The translations under genes and the position numbers were made by a program. Of a stretch of 64,000 bases of DNA, positions 1-8,658 are shown in pieces. The notes under the pieces are model-generated. The model was not told the DNA's origin, did not search any database, and saw only the letters and a program-made list of their open reading frames with translations. Each line of letters begins with the position of its first letter. The first letter of the stretch is position 1. Source of the stretch: Viridibacterium sediminicola. GTDB taxonomy: Bacteria > Pseudomonadota > Gammaproteobacteria > Burkholderiales > Rhodocyclaceae. Location of the stretch: positions 124,001 through 188,000 of the forward strand of contig NZ_JBDIVE010000008.1 in assembly GCF_039631295.1 (NCBI RefSeq), read 5' to 3'.

Positions 1-2293
1 TCATGACCTTGACCGACCAGGTGCCGCTGAGCGCTTCACCATAGAAGGCATTGGTGAAGATGCGCAGCTTTTGCTGACCGCCAACTTGCAGCAGATTGGG
101 GCCGACCGCCAGGTTCGAGGGGTTGTAACGCGAGCCGGCGAGGAAGTTGCCAAAGGCCGGCAACACCACCGAATTGACGCCGCTGCTGGCCCCTGCGGGG
201 ATGTGCTGCAGCTCGATCTGCACGGAGCCGAGATTGAGCGGCGAGCCCGTGGTGTTGTTGAGCGTCACATCGATCTGCATGGTGCCGGTCGGCACGGCGG
301 AGGAGAAGCTCGGCGTCAGCGTCTGGATGACGGTATTGGCCTTGCTGCTGCTACCCGCGTCGAGCGAAGCGGTGGTCGAACTGATGCGCGAACTGTCGAT
401 GTCGCCGCTACGACGGCCCGCCGGGGTGCTGAAGTTCTGTGCCAGCGTCACGGCCGCCGTCGCATCCACCAGACCAAAGCCATAGCGGTTGTGGAAGTTA
501 AAGCCCGCTGCATTGGTCTGCCAGGCCGGCATGATGTCGATGCTGCCTGCTGCGCCATTGCCGGTGAAGCTCACCGCAGCGGCGCTGGCATCCACCTTGC
601 GCGCGGTCTTGGCAAGGATGTAGCCGACGTCTTGCCAGCTCAGGTTGGCATTCTGTTCGAGCATCAGCGCGACCACGCCAGCGACCGAGGGCGTGGCGGC
701 CGAAGTGCCGTTCATGGTGCCGGTGTAGTTGCAGTTGGTGTCATTGCTCGAACGGCCAAACAGGTCGGCAATCCGCTTGGGGAACCATTCGCTGTTGAAG
801 ATCGCATCGATCAGGGCGGTGAAGAAGGCACGCCAGCCACCACTCGGGCGCGTCACCGTGGTGCCCTGGGCATTGGTGATCGAATCGGGATTGTCAGCGC
901 CGGCGCCGCAGCCCTGATTGTCGGTGGTGACGATGGCTGCGCGATCCGTGCCGAATTCGCCGCCGAAACCGGTAATCCAGTTGGCCGCCGAGGCGCTCGA
1001 ATAGGTCGAGGCGAGGCCGGTGTTGGAGATCGCGGCAACCTGATACATGTACGGCTTGTTCATGTAGGTCTGGTTGCTGTCACCGCAGCTGACCGGCGCC
1101 GACAGGAGGCCATTGATCAGCGGTGCGCCGTCCTGCGCGTTGAACAGCGCCTGGATGGCGGCGACGCTGGAGCAGTCGGTCGTAATCCTGGTGGTGCCAT
1201 CCTTCAGCAGCGCATTGGCGTCAGTCTGGTACTCATTACCGGTGGCTTGCAGGTAGATATTGCCCTTGCCGCCGCGACCGTTCTTGACGCCCCATTGCAC
1301 AGCCTGATGGATCGGGTCCGCGTCGGCGTCCGTGGCGGGAATATCCAGCGGCAGGGCTGCGTCATAGCCGGCGCTGTAGTTGAAGATGGCGACGCCGTCG
1401 GCGCGAGAGGCGAACTGCGTGGTCGTCGCATCACCCGTTGCGGCCAGGCTCTTGGCGCCAAAGGCGAGCAGTTGCTGGTTGTTCTGGTTGGCGCCGGAAT
1501 AGCCGACCAGAGAGGCATAAGGTGCCGTGCCGCGCGAGCCCTTGCCGTTCCAGCCGACTGCAGCAGCGACCCCTGCGACGCCGGTGCCGTGGTCGAGCGA
1601 CTTGGCATTGGCAGCAGGTGTCGGGTCGTCACTGCTCTTGGTGAAATTGAAGGACTTGGTCGTCGTGGTGCTGACCACATTGGCGGCCAGATCTTCGTGG
1701 GTCACATCCAGACCGCTGTCGATCACGGCAATCGTGACGCCCTTGCCGGTGCAGCCTTTGCCAGCGTTGTGCGCGGCTTTGACATTGGCATCAATGCCGG
1801 CCAGTGCGCCGGTATTGTCGTCGGCCGATACGACCTGAGTTGCGCCGGTATTTTCCAGGTGCCAGGCGGCGCTGTAGAGCGGGTCAGCTGCGCCGGGGGC
1901 ATTGCTGGGGCCGGTCGAGCCGCAGAAGGCGGTCACGCTGCTGGCGCTGGATGCCGCGCTACTCGCCGCCGTGCTACTCGCAGCCGCGCTGCTGGTGCTG
2001 CTCGTGGCCTTGCTGCTGGCGGCGCTGCTTGCTGCGGCACTGCTGGCTACCGCACTGCTGGCGGCTGCACTGCTGGCGGCGGAACTGGAACTGCTGCTCG
2101 GCGTTGCACTGCTGGTCGAGCTGCTTGAGTTGCTACTGCTGGCGGCAGCGCTACTTGCATTGCCTGCCGATGAAGATGTGTTGCCCGATAAAGCCGTGCT
2201 CGTGCTGGGGCTGCCGCCACCGCCGCCGCAACTGGCCAGAACCAGTGTGCTCAGCAGGCAGAAGACGAGGTGATTGATTGCGGTCCGACGCAT
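1..2293 (-). CDS. Subtilisin-like (S8) serine protease lipoprotein with C-terminal P-domain, 3' end cut by window edge
   Basis: The frame is open from ATG 2293 to the left edge (764 codons seen). The N terminus is a lipoprotein signal with lipobox LASC (Cys22). A very long Ser/Ala-rich tract (about residues 35-120) follows and looks like a flexible surface linker. The S8 catalytic triad is visible: Asp192 in VIDSG, His235 in HGTG, Ser531 in NGTSAATP. The spacing between His and Ser is unusually long, suggesting insertions. The last 120 visible residues match the P-domain (proprotein convertase type) that follows many secreted bacterial subtilases. The ribosome binding site AGGGAGAG lies upstream of the ATG. 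Expected to be a cell-envelope-anchored or released protease; the substrate is unknown. The family call is firm, the exact C terminus is outside the window. Confidence 0.9.
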   Translation of the reverse strand, partial: MRRTAINHLVFCLLSTLVLASCGGGGGSPSTSTALSGNTSSSAGNASSAAASSSNSSSSTSSATPSSSSSSAASSAAASSAVASSAAASSAASSKATSSTSSAAASSTAASSAASSASSVTAFCGSTGPSNAPGAADPLYSAAWHLENTGATQVVSADDNTGALAGIDANVKAAHNAGKGCTGKGVTIAVIDSGLDVTHEDLAANVVSTTTTKSFNFTKSSDDPTPAANAKSLDHGTGVAGVAAAVGWNGKGSRGTAPYASLVGYSGANQNNQQLLAFGAKSLAATGDATTTQFASRADGVAIFNYSAGYDAALPLDIPATDADADPIHQAVQWGVKNGRGGKGNIYLQATGNEYQTDANALLKDGTTRITTDCSSVAAIQALFNAQDGAPLINGLLSAPVSCGDSNQTYMNKPYMYQVAAISNTGLASTYSSASAANWITGFGGEFGTDRAAIVTTDNQGCGAGADNPDSITNAQGTTVTRPSGGWRAFFTALIDAIFNSEWFPKRIADLFGRSSNDTNCNYTGTMNGTSAATPSVAGVVALMLEQNANLSWQDVGYILAKTARKVDASAAAVSFTGNGAAGSIDIMPAWQTNAAGFNFHNRYGFGLVDATAAVTLAQNFSTPAGRRSGDIDSSRISSTTASLDAGSSSKANTVIQTLTPSFSSAVPTGTMQIDVTLNNTTGSPLNLGSVQIELQHIPAGASSGVNSVVLPAFGNFLAGSRYNPSNLAVGPNLLQVGGQQKLRIFTNAFYGEALSGTWSVKVM

Positions 2294-2535
2294 GCAGTAA
2301 CTCTCCCTGAAGCTTGATTGGCCTGGGCGTACAGCACTCAGTCAAGACCGCTGCCCGCCCTTGGTAACTTTTTGACGAGCGCTCTGGCCCGTGAAAATCC
2401 TTGACCTGCGAGAGCCGGATTTTCATTTTTTGCCATGTATACAAGACGGGATGCGGCGGATCAAGTAATTTTTTAACAGATCGTGTGAGGGTTCATGTTT
2501 TTGCGTAAAAACCTTCAGCGTCAGCGCTTCGCTCA

Positions 2536-2576
2536 CAGCCATCCGCGCAAGCATTGTTTTGCTGTGCGGATGGCTG
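2536..2576 (-). terminator. Hairpin downstream of aspA
   Basis: Perfect 11 bp inverted repeat CAGCCATCCGC/GCGGATGGCTG with a 19 nt loop, 16 bp past the aspA stop. No T-run follows directly, although GGTTTTT lies about 28 bp further in the minus direction. The rest of 2294-2591 holds no gene I can support; it is the aspA terminator side plus the upstream region of the protease. Confidence 0.45.
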
Positions 2577-2591
2577 TTTGCCCTGGTCAGC

Positions 2592-4004
2592 TCAGCGCAA
2601 GCCGATGGGTGCGCGTGGCCGGGTCAGCACATCGGGCTGCAGGATTTCATCGAGCTGGGCGCGGCTGAGCAGCCCGCGTGCCAGCACCAGCTCATAGACG
2701 CTGGCACCGCTGAGCAAGGCTTCTTGCGCGATTTCGGTGGCATTGGCGTAGCCGATATAGGGATTCAGCGCGGTGACCAGGCCAATCGAGTTCTCGACGC
2801 TGCGCCGCAGTTGCTCGCGATTGGCGCTGATGCCGCGCACACAGCGCTCGGCCAGGGTCAGGCAGCCGGCGCGCAGGTGGGCGACGCTCTTGAACAGGCT
2901 GTGAGCGATGATCGGCTCGAAGGCATTGAGCTGCAGTTGCCCGGCTTCGGCGGCGAAGCTGATGGTGACATCGTTGCCGATCACCTCGAAGGCGATCTGG
3001 TTGACGACTTCCGGGATCACCGGATTGACCTTGCCGGGCATGATCGAAGAACCAGCCTGCATCGGTGGCAGATTGATCTCGCCGAGGCCGGCGCGCGGCC
3101 CGGAGGCGAGCAGGCGCAAGTCGTTGCAGACCTTGGAGAGCTTGACCGCGACACGCTTGAGCACGCCGGAGAGCTGCACGAAGCTGCCACAGTCCTGGGT
3201 GGCTTCGACCAGGTTGGGCGCGGTCAGCACCGGAATGCCGGTGATGCCGGCCAGATGCTGGCGGACCAGGCCGGCGTATTCCGGGTGTGCATTGATGCCG
3301 GTGCCGATGGCGGTGGCGCCGAGATTGATCTCACAGATCAGCAGCGATGCTTCGCGCAGGCGGGCGATATCCTCGCTGAGCATCTCCTCATAGGTCGAGA
3401 ATTCCTGGCCGAGCGTCATCGGCACCGCGTCCTGCAGCTGGGTGCGGCCCATCTTGAGCACATCGGCGAATTCGCGCGCCTTGTCGCCAAAGGCATCGCG
3501 CAGCACCTGCATGGCGGCGATCAGCTGCTGCACGCCGACATAGCCGGCCAGCTTGAGCGCGGTGGGATACACGTCATTGGTGCTCTGGCTCATATTGACG
3601 TGCTCGTTGGGATGCAGCTGGGCGTAGTCGCCGCGCGCATGGCCGAGGATCTCCAGCGCCCGGTTGGCGATCACCTCGTTGGCGTTCATATTGGTCGAGG
3701 TGCCGGCGCCGCCCTGGATCACATCGACGACAAAATGCGCGTGCAGCGCGCCGCCGCGGACTTCCTGGCAAGCCTGGATGATCGCGCTGGCACGGGTTGC
3801 GTCGAGCAGGCCCAGCTGCAGATTGGTCTGCGCCGCAGCCTGCTTGATCGCGGCGAGCGCCTTGATCAGCTCCGGGTAAATGGAGATCGGTGTGCCGCTG
3901 ATCGGGAAGTTTTCAATCGCGCGCAGGGTGTGCACACCGTAATAGGCGCTGGCCGGCACGGCGCGTTCGCCGAGCAGGTCGTGTTCCAGACGTTCCGCAG
4001 TCAT
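2592..4004 (-). CDS. aspA: Aspartate ammonia-lyase (aspartase)
   Basis: 470 aa, the normal length for the family. Converts L-aspartate to fumarate and ammonia in the cytoplasm. The fumarase/aspartase superfamily signature GSSIMPGKVN sits at residues 318-327, and the substrate-binding segment HVNMSQSTNDVYPT at about 135-148. The N-terminal block EHDLLGERAVPASAYYGVHT is typical of AspA rather than of class II fumarase or argininosuccinate lyase. Transcribed divergently from a LysR-type regulator across a 124 bp gap that contains a palindrome, so regulation by that protein is likely. FumC-type fumarase is the main alternative, but the aspartase reading fits the N terminus better. Confidence 0.93.
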   Translation of the reverse strand: MTAERLEHDLLGERAVPASAYYGVHTLRAIENFPISGTPISIYPELIKALAAIKQAAAQTNLQLGLLDATRASAIIQACQEVRGGALHAHFVVDVIQGGAGTSTNMNANEVIANRALEILGHARGDYAQLHPNEHVNMSQSTNDVYPTALKLAGYVGVQQLIAAMQVLRDAFGDKAREFADVLKMGRTQLQDAVPMTLGQEFSTYEEMLSEDIARLREASLLICEINLGATAIGTGINAHPEYAGLVRQHLAGITGIPVLTAPNLVEATQDCGSFVQLSGVLKRVAVKLSKVCNDLRLLASGPRAGLGEINLPPMQAGSSIMPGKVNPVIPEVVNQIAFEVIGNDVTISFAAEAGQLQLNAFEPIIAHSLFKSVAHLRAGCLTLAERCVRGISANREQLRRSVENSIGLVTALNPYIGYANATEIAQEALLSGASVYELVLARGLLSRAQLDEILQPDVLTRPRAPIGLR

Positions 4005-4069
4005 GATGCATCCTTTGTGGTTGGGGGTGTCTGGATACTAGGAAAATTAAGGCCAAGCCTGTACATTTG

Positions 4070-4084
4070 ATGCATTAATTGCAT
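4070..4084. promoter_or_regulatory. Palindromic candidate LysR operator between aspA and the regulator gene
   Basis: ATGCA-TTAAT-TGCAT, a perfect 5+5 bp inverted repeat with AT-rich centre, 65 bp upstream of the aspA ATG and 44 bp upstream of the LysR ATG. LysR-type proteins usually bind such interrupted dyads in the divergent intergenic region. No experimental support. Confidence 0.5.
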
Positions 4085-4128
4085 GATGAGCGCCATTTTC
4101 CGAATGTGCGCCGGGCCGGGAGGGCGCG

Positions 4129-5037
4129 ATGCAGGTACGCTGGCTGGAGGATTTCCTGAGTCTTGCCGATCTGCGCAGCTTTGCGCGGGCCGCGACACAG
4201 CGCAATATTTCGCAGCCCAGCCTGAGCCGTCATCTCCAGGCGCTGGAAGACTGGCTGGGCGTAGAGCTGGTCGATCGTCGCGAGCACGGCGTGCAGCTGA
4301 CGCCGGCCGGGCGCATCTTTCGCGGCTTCGCGGCCGAACAGCTCAAGCGCACCTATGACATGCGGACCTTGTTGCGCGGCCAGGCGCCAGCGCAGCAGGA
4401 CGCGGTGCGTTTTGCGGTGGCGCATACCTTGTCGCTGACCTTCTTTCCGCGCTGGCTGCGCGGCATCAAGGAGCAGCTGGGCAATGTGCTGGCCCGCGTC
4501 AGCGCGGTGAATGTGCCGGAAGGCGTGACCGCCCTGGTCGAGGGCGCGGTGGATCTGCTGATCATCTACCACCACCCGCAGCTGCCGGCCTTGCTGGATG
4601 CCGAGCGCTTTCCCTTTGTCAGCCTCGGTGTTGATCGCATGCTGCCTTTTTCGGCGCCGCGCGAAGACGGCCGGCCGCGCTACGCCTTACCGGCACAGGC
4701 GGGCCAGCCAGCGCCCTTGCTGGCGTATGCGCCGGGGTCCTATCTGGCGCACGTGGTCGAGACGATCCTGCTGGCTGCGGCCGAGCGCGCCTATCTGGAG
4801 CGTTCTTTCGACACGCATATGTCCGAGGCCCTCAAGGCGATGATCGTCGAGGGGCATGGCTTGGGCTGGTTGCCCGAGAGCTGCGTCGCCCATGAGCGCG
4901 CCGAGGGGCATCTGGTGGAAGCGGGCACGGCACAGTGGCGTTGCTCGCTGGAGGTTCGCCTGTATTGCGCACGAGACAATCAGAACCCGCTGGCGCAGCG
5001 CATCTGGTCACAGTGCGCTGCTGCGCCACTTGCATGA
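4129..5037 (+). CDS. LysR-type transcriptional regulator divergent to aspA
   Basis: 302 aa. Residues 1-60 form the winged helix-turn-helix typical of LysR proteins (FLSLADLRSFARAATQRN, then QPSLSRHLQALEDWLG), followed by a periplasmic-binding-protein-like effector domain. The start at 4129 has a GGGAGGG ribosome binding site 6 bp upstream. Head-to-head with aspA, the classical arrangement for a local regulator; the effector is probably aspartate, fumarate or a related metabolite (inference). Ends 183 bp before the next gene on the same strand. Confidence 0.92.
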   Translation: MQVRWLEDFLSLADLRSFARAATQRNISQPSLSRHLQALEDWLGVELVDRREHGVQLTPAGRIFRGFAAEQLKRTYDMRTLLRGQAPAQQDAVRFAVAHTLSLTFFPRWLRGIKEQLGNVLARVSAVNVPEGVTALVEGAVDLLIIYHHPQLPALLDAERFPFVSLGVDRMLPFSAPREDGRPRYALPAQAGQPAPLLAYAPGSYLAHVVETILLAAAERAYLERSFDTHMSEALKAMIVEGHGLGWLPESCVAHERAEGHLVEAGTAQWRCSLEVRLYCARDNQNPLAQRIWSQCAAAPLA

Positions 5038-5220
5038 TGCCGGCCGGATGATCTGCGTTCTGCTTAAAAGAACGCTATGCTGCAGTTTGAGCACAGGTGC
5101 GGCACTTGCACCGGTTTTTGCGCCAGCGCAGTTCCGGTGTCATGCTGGACGGGCACACTGCAGGCTGGGGGCGCCTGTGTGTGGGGCCAAGGGGAGAGGG
5201 GTCGCGGCAATGGGGAAGAC

Positions 5221-5658
5221 ATGAATAAGATCCACGGACACTGCCGGATGCAACAGGAAGGCCGCATTCTGCACGCCTGGGTGCAGGGCCCCTGGAATCT
5301 GGATCTGGTTCTCTTGTTCCGTGAACAGGCCCAGGCCTTGCTGCCGTCGCTGGCTGCGCAAGGCGCCTGGGGCATGCTGATCGAGTTCGATGGAGATGCG
5401 GTGTGCCCGCTCGACGCCACCCTGGCCATCCATGAGATGGCGGAAGACCATTCACGCAACTGGCAACGCGCCGCCACCGCCTATGTGGTCGGCCCGCAGG
5501 TCGGTGGTTATCAATTCATGAATCGCGTCTGGCATGGCATCTACCAGCAGGTCGGCAGCTGGGCGAGCTTTGATGCCCTTGACCCGGCGCTGGACTGGCT
5601 CAACGACCAGCTCGATGAACTCGAGGCGCCGCAGTCGCAACGCCTCAGCGGCGGCTGA
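5221..5658 (+). CDS. Hypothetical protein, possibly STAS/SpoIIAA-like fold
   Basis: 145 aa from ATG 5221, which is preceded by GGGGAAG; the frame stays open upstream to 5077 but that extension has atypical Cys/Gly-rich composition and is probably untranslated. The sequence (alternating strands and helices, e.g. VLLFREQAQALLPSLAAQGA then WGMLIEFDGD, and an acidic C-terminal helix) resembles small STAS-like proteins found widely in beta/gammaproteobacteria, but no diagnostic motif is visible. The last 14 bp overlap the convergent mltB 3' end. Function unknown. Confidence 0.7.
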   Translation: MNKIHGHCRMQQEGRILHAWVQGPWNLDLVLLFREQAQALLPSLAAQGAWGMLIEFDGDAVCPLDATLAIHEMAEDHSRNWQRAATAYVVGPQVGGYQFMNRVWHGIYQQVGSWASFDALDPALDWLNDQLDELEAPQSQRLSGG

Positions 5659-6682
5659 TGCCGCTCGCTGAGCGCAAGGCCTCGGCCAGATCCTTGACCG
5701 ACATGGCGTAGAAGCTGGAGCGGTTGTAGCGTGTGATGACGTAGAAATTCTGCAGACCCAGCCAGTACTCGGTGGCCTCGCCAGGGGTGACCAGATCGAT
5801 CAGCGCCGCTTTTTCGCCATTTGCCAGTTCTGCCTGGCTGCTCACGCCAGCTTGGCGCAGCGTATCTGCTGAGAGACTGGGTGTGAAGCCGGCGGCGAGC
5901 AGTGCGCTGGCGTCGCGGCCATCGGCGAGCGTGGCGCGCAGCGCAATGCGGCCATCGCGTTGCCAGCCGTTTTCGGACAGATAGCTGGCGACACTGCCGA
6001 TCGCATCAGCCGCGCTATTGCGCAGGTCGATCACGCCGTCGTGATCGAAATCCACCGCAAAAGCGCGAATGCTGCTCGGCAGGAACTGCGGCAGACCGAT
6101 GGCGCCGGCATACGAGCCCTTGAAGTCGAGGGCGCTGACGTGGCGCTCATGCGCCAGCTGGAACAGTGATTCGAGCTCGCGGCGGAACAGGTCGGCACGC
6201 GGCGGGTAATCGAAAGCCAGGGTGGCGAGCGCGGCGACCGTGCTGAAGCTGCCGGTATTGCGGCCATAGACGGTTTCGACGCCGATGATGGCGGCGATGA
6301 TCTCGCGCGGCACGCCGTACTGCGCCTCGGCGGCAGCCAGTGTGGCGGCATTGTCGCTCATGAAGCGCTGGCCGTGGCTGATGCGGATCGGCTCGACAAA
6401 GCGCGCGCGATAGCGCTTCCAGGAGCGCACCAGAGGATTGGCCGAGGGCTTGATCAGATCGATCACCTTGGGCACCGGCGTGACCTCGGCGAGCGTCTGT
6501 TCGAGTTCGGCGCGTGGCAGGTTCAGGCGCAGGCTGACATCACTGATGAAGTCCTGCACATCCTGGCGCAGCAGGTAGCTGCCCTTGCCGCCGGGCGCCG
6601 GTTCGAGCGGGGTGTTCTGGGCGCAGGCCGAGGTGCCGAGCAGGGCGGGTAGCAGGCAGACAAGAGCAAGAAGCTGACGCAT
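5645..6682 (-). CDS. mltB: Lytic murein transglycosylase B, lipoprotein
   Basis: About 345 aa from ATG 6682; a TTG at 6700 in the same frame would overlap the tgpA stop and add six residues. Signal sequence ending in lipobox TSAC, so an outer-membrane lipoprotein. The family 3 lytic transglycosylase domain is clear: QYGVPREIIAAIIGVETVYG contains the catalytic Glu (about residue 136), followed by GSYAGAIGLPQFLPSS and a calcium-site-like DFDHDGVIDL. Cleaves the MurNAc-GlcNAc bond to give 1,6-anhydromuropeptides. It is the last gene of the moxR-DUF58-tgpA cluster; co-occurrence with a transglutaminase-type membrane protein suggests a shared envelope role (inference). Confidence 0.92.
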   Translation of the reverse strand: MRQLLALVCLLPALLGTSACAQNTPLEPAPGGKGSYLLRQDVQDFISDVSLRLNLPRAELEQTLAEVTPVPKVIDLIKPSANPLVRSWKRYRARFVEPIRISHGQRFMSDNAATLAAAEAQYGVPREIIAAIIGVETVYGRNTGSFSTVAALATLAFDYPPRADLFRRELESLFQLAHERHVSALDFKGSYAGAIGLPQFLPSSIRAFAVDFDHDGVIDLRNSAADAIGSVASYLSENGWQRDGRIALRATLADGRDASALLAAGFTPSLSADTLRQAGVSSQAELANGEKAALIDLVTPGEATEYWLGLQNFYVITRYNRSSFYAMSVKDLAEALRSASGISRR

Positions 6683-6696
6683 GGACCGTGGTGATT

Positions 6697-8658
6697 TCAA
6701 GTGGAGCCCAGGCTGGCGCTCAGGGTTTTGATGCGCGCACGCAGCGTGCTGATGTCGTCTGCATGGGCGGCGAGCTTGCCGTAGCGCAGGCGCGCGTAAA
6801 GCTCGGCAATGCCCTGCAGGTTATCAGCTTGTGCCGGATATTGCAGGCTCAGCCGTGCGGCATAGGCGGCCGGCGTCTCCCAGCTGTGGCGTGCATGTCC
6901 ACGCCGCGCCATCTGCTTGCAAAAGCGCTGCCAGCTGCGATCGAGCGCATCGGCACGCGCATATTTGGGGGCCAGGCGCCAGATCAGCCACAGCAACCAC
7001 AGCCCGGCGCTGCCGGCCATCAGGCTGACCAGCATGCGCCAGTCGGCGTCGGCAAAACCCAGGCTGCGCAGCATTGCCATCTGGCGCTGGGCGTTATAGC
7101 CGAGCACCCACAGATTCCAGGTATTACCCAGCGCTTCCCAGCGGTAGCGCAGATTGCGCAGCCAGCCGATATCGGTGCGCACCATGAAGGGCAGGGCGTC
7201 GCTGGGCGGCAAGCTGCTCTCCAGACCGCGTTCGTCAATGCGTCGCGGAAAGCTCTCGGCGGTCGGGTCGACGCGTAGCCAGCCGCGTTCGGGCAGCCAC
7301 ACTTCGGCCCAGGCATGGGCGTCGGACTGGCGCACGACCAGGGTGCCATCGAGCGGATTGACTTCGCCGCCCTGATAGCCGGTCACTACCCGCGCCGACA
7401 GACCGGCCGCGCGGGCGAGCACCACGAAGGCCGCCGCAAAGTGTTCGCAGAAGCCGCTGCGGGTGACGAACAGGAAGTCATCGACGCTGTTGCGTCCGGT
7501 GGGCGGCGGCGACAGCGTGTATTGCAGGCTGCGGCTGCGCATCAGATCGATCACCGCACGCAGGCGTTCGGGGGCGCGTAGCCAGCGCCCGCCGATTTCT
7601 TCGCCGCTGGCGATGGCACGCGGATTGAAGCCCGGCGGCAGGCGCTGCATGATCTCCAGCAGCTCCGCTGATTCATTGAGGCCGACCACGATGTCCGGGT
7701 AGGAGCGCAAGTTGTAGCGCGTGCGCTGGCGCACCGGCGCACTGGCGATCAGGCCGTTGTCGTAGCTGAAGCGCCCGCTGTCACTGCGCAGCGGGTAATC
7801 GAGGCTGAGCAGCCAGCGCAGATTATTCGGCTCCAGGGTGATGCTGTAATCCCAGCTGCGGCCGATTTCCTCGTAACTGGCGCGGCTGCGTGGCGGCGCC
7901 AGCAGCGGCCTCCATTCTTCGCCATTGAACAGTCCCAGCACCGGGCCGCGCCAGTAGCGCTCGGCCGGCGGCGGAATGGCGCCCTTGAAGCTGGCACGGA
8001 AGGCGATGCCACCGGTTGGCACCAGCTTGCTGATGCTGGCGCTGTCCATGCGATCCGACAAACCCGTGCTGCCCGTATAGGCATCCAGCGGCATGCCCCA
8101 CAGCGGCCCTTCGATGCGCGGGAAGAGCAGGAATAGCAGCAGCATCAGCGGCAGGCCGAGGCCGAGCAAGCGGCCGCCCAGACGCAGCGACTCGCCGAGC
8201 GGCAGCGCCGGGCGCTGGGTGCGCGCGGCGCAGGCGATGGCGAACAGGCTGGCAGCACCCGCCGCGATGGCAACGATGGCCGACTGCTCATGCAGGAACA
8301 TGCCGACGATGAGGAAGAAGGCCAGCAACAGGGTGACGCGGATGTCGCGCGTGCGCTGCGTCTCCAGCAGCTTGAGCGGCAAGAGCTGGCACAGCGCGGC
8401 GAGCCCCGGCAGGCGGCCGACCGGATTGCCGTAGGCAAACAGGATCAGCGCCAGCGCCACCAGGGCCAGCGGCAGCTGTACCAGACGGCGCGGCGTGGCG
8501 CGATCCTGCCAGGCCAGGGCCGCGCGCCAGCCGATCAGCAGCGCCGCCAGCAGTGACAGATACCAGGGCTGGAACAAGGCATAGGGCCATAGCGTGATGG
8601 CGGCCAGCGCGCAGAGCTGCAACTGCAGCGCTCGCGGAATGCGCGCGGCCTCAGTCAT
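6697..8658 (-). CDS. tgpA: TgpA-type membrane transglutaminase-like protein (DUF3488 + transglutaminase core)
   Basis: 653 aa from ATG 8658, chosen because ATGACTGA overlaps the DUF58 stop by 8 bp; an upstream start at 8673 is possible. Residues 10-185 hold about six membrane helices (DUF3488), then a periplasmic domain. The transglutaminase-core triad is visible: Cys404 in RSGFCEHFA, His448 in SDAHAWAEVW, Asp464 in LRVDPTA. A further membrane helix lies near residue 560 before a cytoplasmic tail. TgpA of Pseudomonas is reported as essential with periplasmic transglutaminase activity; the substrate here is unknown. Part of the moxR-DUF58-tgpA operon, followed at once by mltB. Confidence 0.93.
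   Translation of the reverse strand: MTEAARIPRALQLQLCALAAITLWPYALFQPWYLSLLAALLIGWRAALAWQDRATPRRLVQLPLALVALALILFAYGNPVGRLPGLAALCQLLPLKLLETQRTRDIRVTLLLAFFLIVGMFLHEQSAIVAIAAGAASLFAIACAARTQRPALPLGESLRLGGRLLGLGLPLMLLLFLLFPRIEGPLWGMPLDAYTGSTGLSDRMDSASISKLVPTGGIAFRASFKGAIPPPAERYWRGPVLGLFNGEEWRPLLAPPRSRASYEEIGRSWDYSITLEPNNLRWLLSLDYPLRSDSGRFSYDNGLIASAPVRQRTRYNLRSYPDIVVGLNESAELLEIMQRLPPGFNPRAIASGEEIGGRWLRAPERLRAVIDLMRSRSLQYTLSPPPTGRNSVDDFLFVTRSGFCEHFAAAFVVLARAAGLSARVVTGYQGGEVNPLDGTLVVRQSDAHAWAEVWLPERGWLRVDPTAESFPRRIDERGLESSLPPSDALPFMVRTDIGWLRNLRYRWEALGNTWNLWVLGYNAQRQMAMLRSLGFADADWRMLVSLMAGSAGLWLLWLIWRLAPKYARADALDRSWQRFCKQMARRGHARHSWETPAAYAARLSLQYPAQADNLQGIAELYARLRYGKLAAHADDISTLRARIKTLSASLGST

Noticed and set aside
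71..2128. 685-codon plus-strand frame
   Set aside because: Antisense to the protease; composition follows the reversed coding pattern and has no domain.
2559..4070. 503-codon plus-strand frame
   Set aside because: Antisense to aspA; His/Gly/Ala-rich, no motif.
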